NCBI GenBank assembly: GCA_000181795.3
Contig: CM012954.1
Location: 12,965,066 to 13,029,065, forward strand
Origin: Trichinella spiralis
Lineage: Eukaryota; Nematoda; Enoplea; Trichinellida; Trichinellidae
DNA length: 64,000 nt
Direction of reading: 5' to 3'
In this document: positions 44,409 through 54,954 of the stretch, piece by piece
Numbering within the stretch: position 1 is the stretch's first letter
Layout: every line of letters begins with the position of its first letter
Notes under the pieces: model-generated
Database searches by the model: none
What the model saw: the letters and a program-made list of their open reading frames with translations, nothing else
Told to the model about the DNA's origin: nothing
Translations under genes and position numbers: made by a program

Positions 44409-45664
44409 TTCACTATTTGTCTTACTGTATTTTTGTAATGGCGATATTCAGGAAGAGCCAGATGAAAGAAGAAAAATTTTTTTTTTATTAAAACCGAAAT
44501 AATTTTCAAACCCGTGTATGCACAATTGATTGTTGTTATTTACTGCAAAAGGTGGTGGTTTAATGTCCATTGTTGTAAACTGAGACCGGTTGCGATCACG
44601 TAGTTTTAAGAGAATGAAGCCGCATCTTCGCCGTAAACAATCCGCATTTTGATGCATCTTTTTCTGCCCATTTGTCAAGTTCTCGAACAAACAAACTTGA
44701 CAATACATTTCCAGATTTTATTATTCTGACTAGCTGAATTTCGCGCATTTACTCTTGCTCACTGAAACAAATTGAAAAGAGACAAGCCACTTAAACGGAG
44801 TCGTATTGTGTTGATGCGCAGTTTATTCAAATTCTACACTGAACTACATTGTGTCACACGTAATTTTAACAAATAAGCAGAAAACATTTGTAAATACGTC
44901 GACGGGTAATCTTTTTTGCACAACGCTTCGCTAAATTTGCTTATCAGCTACCACAACCAGTGGCTTTTACATTATTCGAACGAACTTTAATCTTTAATTT
45001 ACATTAAATTACAATTGATCTGCGAAAAATTATTGCACATTACGTCATGCTTTTTTCCACGTCGACAAACCAGAAACTGAACATCATTATTTATGTACAG
45101 TAGGCATCCTTTGCATTTTTTACTCGCCCAATCTCAACACTAATTCCTATAAACAAATTCAATGCACTCGACTTCCTCAAATAACTAAGAAAGCTTTGCA
45201 GAGAAAAGTAAATATTTATTTTAAGGCGAACAATCGACAAGATGATAACAAGCAGGAAACGCTTTTTCGAAGCTTCGCTAAATAAAATATTTCAATTTTG
45301 CTGGGTTAGCAAGTCCATTTCCAACTCAACAATCGTTCGTTTTACATATTCACTGCAAAAACTACTGCATTCAATGCAGCATGTACAGTTTAAAAATGTT
45401 TTAAATCTTGATTATTTTTATCAAAAACTGACAGTACATCACAGTGATTTCAGATGTTGTACTTTGTTTATTACTTTTGCACAGTAACATGGTGTTTGTT
45501 TTTCTTCTGTCCTATCACGAAACAGCACTGCATTGAAAATAAATAACACTTGCCATTTTTTAAAAGCTATTTGGCTTAGAAATTAATATAAACAAATTTA
45601 TTCATCCCCTTTCCTCTGCTGCAGTAATGAACGCGTAACTACGTTGATGAAAATTTGCGATGCA
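44409..45664. other. Intergenic between convergent genes
   Basis: About 1.25 kb with no supported gene. Short frames (for example 45242-45487) look random. Some sequence after 44408 could still be untranslated tail, or coding in another frame, of the MH2-like gene. Confidence 0.5.
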
Positions 45665-47215
45665 TCATGCAGCTTGTTCACTCGTGATTTTTGGATACTT
45701 CAAGCATCCGTATAACTGTTTAACTTTATACTTGTCATCATTTGTCATGTACCGTGTTTTTCCAATCCAAGCACTGGCTAAAAAATTACTCGGCAGCATG
45801 GTCGATTGTTCAGGTTTTCCCCAAGCGTAGGGCGGATAGTGCATAATGCTATTCTGATCATAGCGAAGATAATGAAATGGATCATATTCAGGGTCAAGTA
45901 CTTGAAAATAGACTATTTTTTCTAAAGTTCACTTGTTTCAATTGCAAGTATTTCAAAATTAAAAATCCACATTTCCAAAAAGTGTTTATCATTCTTACCA
46001 GGTCTGACAGACTGATATTTGATAGATAATTTCTTTTTCCTTCCAACACGATTGTGTTCGTGCCAAAAGCCAACAGCATGTAGCAATACATGCGATATGA
46101 CTTTTCTATCCATGCAAGATCTGTCGGCTGATGATTCTAAAGACAATATCTGTCCTCCAATTGTTTGCTGATTCCCAACGTAAGAATAGCAGCTAAACTG
46201 TAAAGAAAATTATTGTCTTTTCTTGAATATTTTCATAAATATACATCCGTATACATAACTGCATAATGTCAAATGCGAAAAGAAAATTTGCAAAAAAAAT
46301 CACTTACCCTTTTTTAGTGTTAGTTACACGCAAAAAATATGGCTCATTAGTTCGGTTTACAAATTTTATGCATGTATCTTTTTCTACAGTTCTCATCGAT
46401 GATTCAATAAATCTCCTTTCCTTGTCACCTAAAATATTTTTCTCTTCAATTTAAAACATGCAAATTTTAGAAGCTTCTTTCTTCATTCACATTAAACAAT
46501 GACTGCTTGTGAATCACGTAAATAAAATATACTGTTCATCTAAAATTAAAGTTTTGATTTGAAAAAGGAAAATAAGCACTTACTGTACGAAGGATCTATG
46601 ATGTATGGTATTTTATGATCTGGCCATTTACGTATCACATATTTGAAACCGGTGATATACTGAAATATTGAGAAAAGAACTCAAATGACACAATGGTGAA
46701 TTAAATTATTCGCATACTTCTTCTCCCGTATAAACAACACCTGCTATATCGCCATCATGAAAACCTAACACACACATATGTATATATTTACATATATATG
46801 CTTTTAAAAATGATTTTAAAAAATGATATTTATACCAAACTCTTGTTCATGCAATTTGATAATGTTTCCAGGCAAATATTCAATATCGTCAATGTTTTCA
46901 GGTTCAGTGTTTTCATCGGAAGAAATTTTATCGTCATCCACATTTCCGTCTGGCTTAGCATTGTCATTTATGGTAGTGTTTTTGGGATTGTCAACGACGC
47001 TGGCATTTTCATCTGGTTTAGGTTTCTCTGTTGATGAAGAATTACGCAAAAATGACTTGTCACTTGAATTTAAACATCCACATATCTATAAAGGATATGC
47101 ATTTTTTAAAATTTAAATTGTTAATTAATGAAACAAATCTTACATGCAATGCTGTCAGGATGAGAAAACAGAAAAAATGAATAGTTAAAGAAGAATCCCT
47201 TGCTAGTCTATACAT
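45665..47215 (-). CDS. Astacin-family metalloprotease homologue with catalytic Glu replaced by Val
   Basis: This is a secreted M12A astacin-like protein. The ATG at 47213-47215 gives a signal peptide (LTIHFFCFLILTALH). An Asn/Asp/Lys-rich prosegment follows (46816-47049), then the protease domain: KWPDHKIPYIIDPSY (about 46600), DKERRFIDSSMRTVEKDTC, FSCYSYVGNQQTIGGQIL, and the zinc site HVLLHAVGFWHEHNR (about 46045-46090). The domain continues through the Met-turn SIMHYPPYAW (about 45840) and closes with DDKYKVKQLYGC. Astacins have HExxHxxGxxHE. Here all three zinc His and the last HE are kept, but the catalytic Glu is Val, so proteolysis should be lost or greatly reduced. No EGF or CUB domain follows; the stop at 45665-45667 comes soon after the domain. 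An in-frame ATG at 47254 is an alternative start that would bury the signal peptide. Confidence 0.85.
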
Positions 47216-47254
47216 TGTACATGCATCAGCCTTCACGCTATTAAATTCAGACAT

Positions 47255-50200
47255 TCGTTTCAGAAAATCTCGATGATGTAAACACTGTACATCGTACAGC
47301 AGTTTACAGTAGATATGATTATTGACAAATGGCTTACTGAGTCATTATTAGCTAATTTTGTTTGCTCTCATTGGAAGATAAAGCTCTCCGTTACATGCTT
47401 TGACAAAAGTTCTCTGTCAATGGAAAATTTAATTTCATTTTTCTCAAACAACACAAACACGGAACAGTATTCATTTATTTGAAAAATAAAACTGCTTCAA
47501 ATGCATTTTTATTGGTCTGTTAAATCTGACCTATATAAATTTGTATTTACCGTAATCAATTTTAAAAACAATCAAGAGAGCCGAACTGTTTGGCATATCT
47601 ACTACAGAATTTTCAAATTAATTTAATAATTTTTTTCAAGAAACTGCTACTGATAGATAATTATTTTCATTTTTTACATTCTCACTAAAAATCTGCATAA
47701 AATACAATTTTTCTGCATTTCAAAAACGCATACATATTTCTAAGAAACGGTTGATAACCGTAAGTTTTGTGGACTAATAATCAAAATGTGAATAATAACA
47801 ATTTCAATAGGACATCGACGCTACTTTTGCATTTTTTCATTTTCTAATCAATATGCTAAACTAAACTGAAATATTTAAATCAAGAGTTTGTTCATAATTT
47901 AAAAAATTCTATTGTTATTTATAGCTATAAAAAATTTCAGCAATATTTATCAATTAATGCACAACAAGCAGATATATTAAATAGAAATAAAATCCCATTA
48001 TCATTTCTAATGAGGAAGATTAATAACGTTTGTTAACAGTGTTCAACAGATTAAAAATTATAATTATAACAGCAGAAATGGAAGAAACCGTTAGTAAGTA
48101 TAAACCACAATAAAACAGCATGCGACAATCATTTCAGATAACCGAGACAACAGATTGTATTGTTCAACTTAGGGAGTATAAATTTCAATGCCCTTGCGAC
48201 TGCTTAGCTGAAAGCAATTTCAATGCTAGCGGAAACAGATTTCTTCTTCTTCTTTAATATCCGTTATGGAAATCGTTATTTTCTACTTTCAAGCTTTACA
48301 ATAATAGATCAATTTCTTGTCAATCACAATGAGTGTGGACAGGATTTTGTGCGCCAAGACCTGACCAATGCTCTCAGTGCAAACCTGGTAATCGGTGAAA
48401 TTGGTTTCCCATTGATCGATCGATGGCTGCTTAATGTCGAATTTGACGATCCCGTTAAAGCCTGCTGCAGCCATTGCGCATTCATTTCAGCAAAATGAGC
48501 AGTGTCATTGGCCACACAAACAATTAAATTCAATGAATCATACTCAACTGATGTCAACACAAAACCACAGTTACAGTCAATCAATCAGTCGGTACAACAA
48601 TTCTGCATTCTTCGCTTCGTACTTTGCAACATCAATTACAACAATATAACAAAATAATTATAATACAGGTATGTGCATGTTCTGTACTTATAGAAAAAAA
48701 TAAGCAAAATTATATGAAACACAAAAAAACGTATTTATTTTCAATGAATGTTTTAATTATTGGGTATATTACTTTAAAAATTTTCAACCTGAAAAAACTA
48801 CAGTCTATAGAACCTTCTGACTGTATATTTTTGTACTGTAATTAATTAAATGTAAGTCACTTGAATGAAGAATAAGTTAGCTATTATGATCACTATTTTT
48901 ATTGATAATAACTATCCATAAATAATTTTGAAAGTTTTTAAATTTGAAAATGTTAAAATTCAAAGATTTTTTTGCACCACAATTAGCATACTGCTTTATT
49001 CTTTCTTCAAATTAAAAATCAAAATCACTTCGAGCTATTTCGAAATTTGCAAGATGTAAAAACGGAATATTTACAGAAACAGTAAGAAGTTGTAAAAATT
49101 TTAATTCACCTTTATAATAAAACTCCATACAGATGTTATCGGAATACTTTACCTCCCATTAAACAAAATTTTAAACTAGAAGTACAATAAATAAACCCAA
49201 TTGCGCAGTTTTATTTACAGCATGCTTTGGGAATCAGGTTGACACTAAGAGCAAACCAGAAACTGCATTTTATTTTATAATTAAAAATTATCCCACATTT
49301 TAATTGCATATTTCATAATATTTTTCAACTTTTGCGTTCTCAAACGAGTAGGGATTTTTTCATATTTATTTCAAATTGTTTTATTCAAATTTCATTCAAA
49401 CAAAATGATTTGGGAATATTCATCACTTAAATTAATGAGAAAATAATTTTATCAAAACGAACACCCAACTTATGCAGTTGCTAATTTGCACCATTGAAAT
49501 AGGGCAGAGAAAGTCAGTTGAATAGATTTCCAAAAAAAATTAAAAGAAAAAAGCAAACAGCTAATATGCTCCGGTGAAAGTGGCATGCGCAAACAAAGTA
49601 TTTTTAAACTGATAATAAATTAACTTGATGAACTTGTTCTATTGCTGAAGATATATCTTCAATCTAAATTTGTTGTGTGGTGTTTCCGCTGGTCGAAGAA
49701 AAGCATTCATATATGTCAAAGCATGCACGCTTTTCCATCATTTTGCTTATTCATCTCTTTGATCAAAATCTATTAATACTCAATTCATAATACAATTGTT
49801 CAAATCTCATAAACCGTGCATTAAACCCAGAAAAACTGGAAAAATTCAATTTTGAAATTCAACAGTGAATAATAGTATATTTTCATCATCTAGATTGCAT
49901 TAATGATGATAATTTTTTTCTTAAACCGATTATTTCCCGCGACAATAAATGCAACTGGCTTTCAGGAAGCTGCCACGCTATTGGAGAAGCAGATGGGGAG
50001 AAAGGGGTTTGAACAACGTTTGCAACATCAGCTGACATACCATCATCCAGTTGCAGTTTGTAAATTCCAAAACCGACATGGCAATCACGGTAAAACCATT
50101 ATACATGCTATTTATCAAAGTTCGAAATCGACGAATGTCATCAATCACACACCCATCCTGGGTTCGTTGAAGTAGAATTTTCATCAATTTATTAAGCAGC

Positions 50201-50551
50201 AGCCTCTCAAGTGATCTTCTCTCTCTCTCTTTCTGGTGTTGATTCATTTTCCACGTTGGAACCTTTTATAAAATTTAAAAGCAGTATGCAACTTGTTGTT
50301 TGCCATTTTGTGGATGAAAAACAAAAATTATTTTCAAGCAGTTCAACAAGGGTTGACATTAAATTTCACAACAGCGTAGAGATTTGAAAGCCGCGTTTCG
50401 CTTTTCGACACGCAAGTTTGTTTTCCAGGTCGAGGCCGCATCATCATTGGAACGTCCAGATCGACCTTAGAGATAAAATTACTGTCCACATCATTCCTTT
50501 GAAACCCCCCCCCCATTCATAACAGATTGTGATTCTGGTGAACTGCTGAAC
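47255..50551. other. Gene-poor region, nothing confidently coding
   Basis: About 3.3 kb between divergent genes, mostly AT-rich. Two less AT-rich islands, about 48290-48590 and 49970-50250, hold competing frames on both strands, none recognisable. A C-run of 10 bases or so lies at about 50505. The part just 5' of 50552 is likely promoter or leader of the membrane protein. Confidence 0.45.
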
Positions 50552-53022
50552 ATGCGATCAACGATCGACGTTATTCTGCGTTTGCTTGTTTTAACAACAA
50601 GCCCGACAGGGGTGTGGCCGTTTGGGGAAACTTTTTCAGAACAGCACAATCTTTTCCTGCCCTATGATCAAGATATGCTCTGCAACGAAGGTACACGTTG
50701 GAGTTGCTTTTGTTCAGCATCTTCAAAAATGAACCAGTCGTCGCTGTGCGCTTTCAATTTCGACCATCTGCAAGCTGTTGGGGTTCAATTCGACGGCTGC
50801 TCCTTGCAACTCAACCGTACAGTTCGACATGATCAAAGCTATGAACAATTCATCAAAGATTATTTAGCTTGGTGGATTCGTGAAGAATGTTCCATTGCTA
50901 ACTGTTTCGGTGTGGAACAGACCAGGATTTCGAATTTGAACAGTTCGCAGATTGTGTTCATTCAAGCTGAATGCTCGTTCGCCGACGTCAATATTACACG
51001 TCTCAGCTTCGTCGTGGCAGCCGATTCGAACGCTGAACAACCAAATTGGATACCTGCATCGACCGTAGCTTCAATTCTGAATGCACGTCTGCACTTGCTT
51101 CAAAATATTCTATCAACTGATCATCTTGTAATAGAAACAGTGATCATTCATCAACCAGCACCCACGCTGCCGCCAACTTTGGACGAAATACCCCAAAATG
51201 AACAGCCAACAAAATACACGCCAATCCACATAATTTATTTGACCGCTTCACTAGCCATAGCGATTGTACTGATTGCCTGGGCTTATTCTTGCTACATTTT
51301 TACTCGGTAAGTGAAATACATGCATGCATTTTTCTATTATTCACTTAAGTAGGGTTGGAAAAAACATTTTCTAACACTTCCTCAGATATATATATACATA
51401 TCGCCTAACCATAGTAATAAAATACTTTGATTAATCAAAATTATTCTAAACTATAGTTTGGCATTTCAAACGATTGCAATCAAAACTCGTCTACTTAAAC
51501 AGCACAACCTTTCTTTACTTGTTATGTCATGTTCGTGTAAACATGCCATTTTGTATACGTTTTCAATACTTGAAAATGTTAAAATGAATAATTTTTTGTT
51601 CTATTAATTCAGAATACATTAATGACATTACATGATTTTCTTTCAACTAGGTCAAGCATTCAGAAGTTAATTTATTTGCTGAACTTATTCGAATAACTAT
51701 TAACTGCACATCTTTCTGCAACAGTAAAAAATGCTTATCAGGAAAAGAATTCAATAAATGCACTTTCACATTTTTACTCAAACTACCGCATTATTATACA
51801 AATAAATAATTTCAGCCTAAACTTTCAATTTAAGACTACCAAGTTTTCCTATCATTTAAACCGACAGCGTTCAATGCATCATGCTGCTGAGAGCTCTGTT
51901 CACTATTTATTGCTGTTTATCAATTTGAAATTTATTCTAAATATATTAAAGAAAAACGAATATCTAGATATTCAGATCAACTTGCATATAATATTATTTA
52001 ACGCTATTTACACAAGTTGATTAGTCAGCTCCCCATTGTTGCGTTATAAAACAGCATAAACATTCAATAGCCGTTACATTATCGTAAATTTTATAAAAAA
52101 TGAATAGAAATAAGTTTTCCTTTAAAAATTATTACAACAGAAAAGACAAATGCAAAAAAAACATATTCAGACTGAGCATAAAGTTCAACTATATTTATGC
52201 ACCACTATGCGCTTTAACATTGCATACCATTACTGCACAGTACAAAAGCATTTCAAAAACAAAAAATTGACCAGAAATTCATTAATATCTATATGACTAT
52301 GCATATATCCTTTTATTTGTGAATAAAAACTTAAAACAGCTCGCTACATTTAATTTCAAATACAGAAATAGGAACAAGTACAAGGTTGAAAATAAACAAC
52401 ACGCTTCTGCATCAAATTTTCAAACTCAAATAGTTTTAGAATTTTATGTAATTCAGTTTCAATAAAAAACAACGAATTAATAAAAAAAATTAAAAAACTT
52501 ACCAAAAAATATTGCTTGAGCGGAACCTTCTATAATGATAGTAACTTTTAATGAAAATCATGTTTCATTTTTTACTGAATGCATCATCATCTTTTGTCAT
52601 TGCATCCGTTCTAAATTTTCCATTAAAAAAAACAGAATTGCTTAATATAGGTTCAAAAAACTTTATGCGTACCGAAACATTCAGCAGAGTTTATTTTATA
52701 AGAAAATCACCATTTAAACCTGAATTTCATTTAATTCAAAAAAAATTATATACATTTTTTTACGTTTGACTGTAAAAAATAATTAATCGTTATACATTTG
52801 ATGTACGTACATATTCACGAAACATGACTGGCAAAATACTTTTTTAAAAAAAGTTCAAAAAACAAACTTTTTAGGTCGTCACGACGTTGCTCCTTTTGTC
52901 AGTCAAAAGAGAAGCCTGTTCGTAGCTCAGCACAACGCAAATCATTGTTTCGCACAAGCAGTGGTTCGGAATGCAGTGAACTAACTCAAATTGAATCCGA
53001 AACAGTGCAAACCGACCACTGA
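50552..53022 (+). CDS. Unrecognised single-pass type I membrane protein
   Basis: I do not recognise the family. Two exons: 50552 to about 51308, and about 52874 to the TGA at 53020-53022, joined in phase across a 1.57 kb intron (CG|GTAAGT and TTTTTTAG borders). The product is about 300 residues. It has a signal peptide (VILRLLVLTTSPTGVWP) and an ectodomain of about 200 residues with paired Cys and three or more N-glycosylation sequons (NQSS, NRT, NIT). A Pro-rich stalk (APTLPPTLDEIP) leads to one membrane helix (IIYLTASLAIAIVLIAWAYS, about residues 227-246). The basic, Ser-rich cytoplasmic tail has a CSFC pair and ends VQTDH. The region around IPASTVASILNARL before the stalk is vaguely SEA-like, but I would not name it. 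The ectodomain exon is less AT-rich than its surroundings. Confidence 0.7.
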
Positions 53023-53257
53023 AGTGCAAATACAAGTGAAATATGAAACAAGTGTTACTGTAGCCGGTGACTTGTCAAGCAGTTGGTTTTGTACCTACCT
53101 TTTTTTCTTTTATCCAGCAGAAAATGAAAACTAAGAAGCGATGAAAGAAGCAAAACAAATAACAACAGCAACAACAACAACATGTGTGTATGTAAATAAA
53201 TATATATTAATAAATGAGAGGAAATGAGATGGCGAAAGAAGAATGCTGAACAGAATG

Positions 53258-53957
53258 TTACGTATCAACTAGAAGTCTAGCTTTTTCCAGAATTCGTTTG
53301 ATCTCAGAATCCGTTAGTCGACGCACGTCGACACCACTGATACCAGGCAAGTAGACTGGTATCTGTTGTACCTGGATTCGTTTGGACAGCGTCCACAGGC
53401 CAACATTTCCTCGACCGTTCACCGCACGTACAGCACATTGGAAAACCAACGCCCACTTGGTTGGGAATCGAAACTTCTCGCCGCAGCCGTTAAACTGTGC
53501 GCTGAGACGACGGTTGACAACCATTCGTGATTTGGAGCCTTCCATGGACAGCCAACATTTGAGATCATAATAACGCTCAGAATGGTCCAACTCTGCGTCA
53601 TTCCACCTGCCAGGCTCCGTCCAACGCATCCGAGCGGTGTACACGTCGACCATTTGCCCAGCAGCGGCATGCTGAACTGACTCCAGTTGAACCCGCCTGG
53701 CGATCATGTGAATTCGAATTCTGACAATCCGCTCAGGTATATCACCATTCGGATAACCATCTTCCGTAACAGGAACTGACTTTGCCGTCGTGACTTGGAA
53801 AATATCCAAATCAGTTGATGTTAATTCTGGCGACCTAGTAGCAGTAGTGGCTGGTATCGGTGTGCTAGTCGGCCTGTACAACTCTATTGGCATTGACACA
53901 TGCTTCAGTCTTTCTTTACGATTACGAAACCAATCCTGAATATTTTTCACTAATTCA
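53258..53957 (-). CDS. C-terminal exon of an unrecognised gene with an FN3-like domain
   Basis: A long minus-strand exon runs from an acceptor (GAACAG at about 53958-53963) to a TAA at 53258-53260, about 230 residues. It begins ELVKNIQDWFRNRKERLKHV. A Thr/Pro-rich linker follows (TSTPIPATTATRSPEL). The second half then reads like one fibronectin type III fold: VYTARMRWTEPGRW, ERYYDLKCWLS, and the closing strand WALVFQCAVRAVNGRGNVGL. It ends with a charged helix (LTDSEIKRILEKARLL). I could not find the upstream exons between 54000 and 54950, so the gene is incomplete here. The first residues resemble a homeodomain helix 3 (WFxNR), but with no other homeodomain part visible I do not call it one. 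High coding content and GC support a real gene. Confidence 0.55.
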
Positions 53958-53963
53958 CTGTTC

Positions 53964-54954
53964 AAATGGGAATAAATAATAAATTTTTACTTTAGTTTCA
54001 TTTTTCCAAAGCGATTTAATCTTAACTGTTCATATTTGGTAACTGATATCTACAGTAGTCTATAATTTCAATCAATTGCTATGTTCAAAAACGAATCATC
54101 TTGCATTTGTTTTCAATATCAACTTCAAATTGTAAGTTACACTGGTTGGAAGAATCGATTCAGGGCAATAAATAATGAGAAAGTTAATGAATTTAAATTT
54201 GAACAATCCAACGGGGAATATTTTACAAATTTTACTCATTTCAACTATATGTATGTTAACAGTGTGAACAAAAAAACAACTATAAAATGAAAAGATTACT
54301 TCTATGTCTATTTTTGTTTACGTACCATACAGTATCATATTAACGACAATAAAACATCAATAACAACAATAATTGAAAATGTGCACACATAAGTTTGTCA
54401 AAGAGTACAAAATAGGAATGAAAATATTCACTCCACACAAACCTCTCTATCCAATTCCCAGAAAAAAGCATTTGTACAGCCCGCAAAAGTGAGACAAGCA
54501 AAAATTGATAAAAGCTGCAAAAGTGTAACACGCATACTCAGTCAGTGGTCAGCCAGACGAACAAACTTTCAACATTTTCAAAAGTGGACCGAATTTGACC
54601 ATTTTTCGCAGTTTCCTTTGTCCTCGTTGCTAAGATCAAAGTAGAACAGTAGCGGAAATGACCTGCATTTCATTAATATAGCCATAAACCGAGAATTATG
54701 GAAACAAAAATACAATTGTACATGATAAAGAAAAAAAAATAAAAACTTCCTCACACACGATACAGAAAAAAATAAAATAAAACAATAATTACACCGTATG
54801 ATTTCACAACGATCCTACTGTATAAGAAGAAAAACTTTTCACTCGATAAAAATTAAACGGTGGGAAATCTTTATCGTTGAGACAACACTTCGATACAACA
54901 TCCGGAGCAGATTTGTACTTGAACATCACTTCGTAATTGAGCCAACTAAGAATG
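53964..54954. other. AT-rich interval, no exon recognised
   Basis: Upstream exons of the FN3-like gene should lie here or further upstream, but none can be supported by motif or splice pattern. A frame near 54540-54660 (minus) is only weakly protein-like. Confidence 0.4.

Noticed and set aside
52551-52769. Open frame inside the large intron of the membrane-protein gene
   Set aside because: AT-driven composition, no motif, and the flanking exons join in phase across it.
53915-53957. Homeodomain call from the WFRNR segment
   Set aside because: Only helix 3 resembles a homeodomain; helices 1 and 2 were not found upstream and the rest of the exon is FN3-like.
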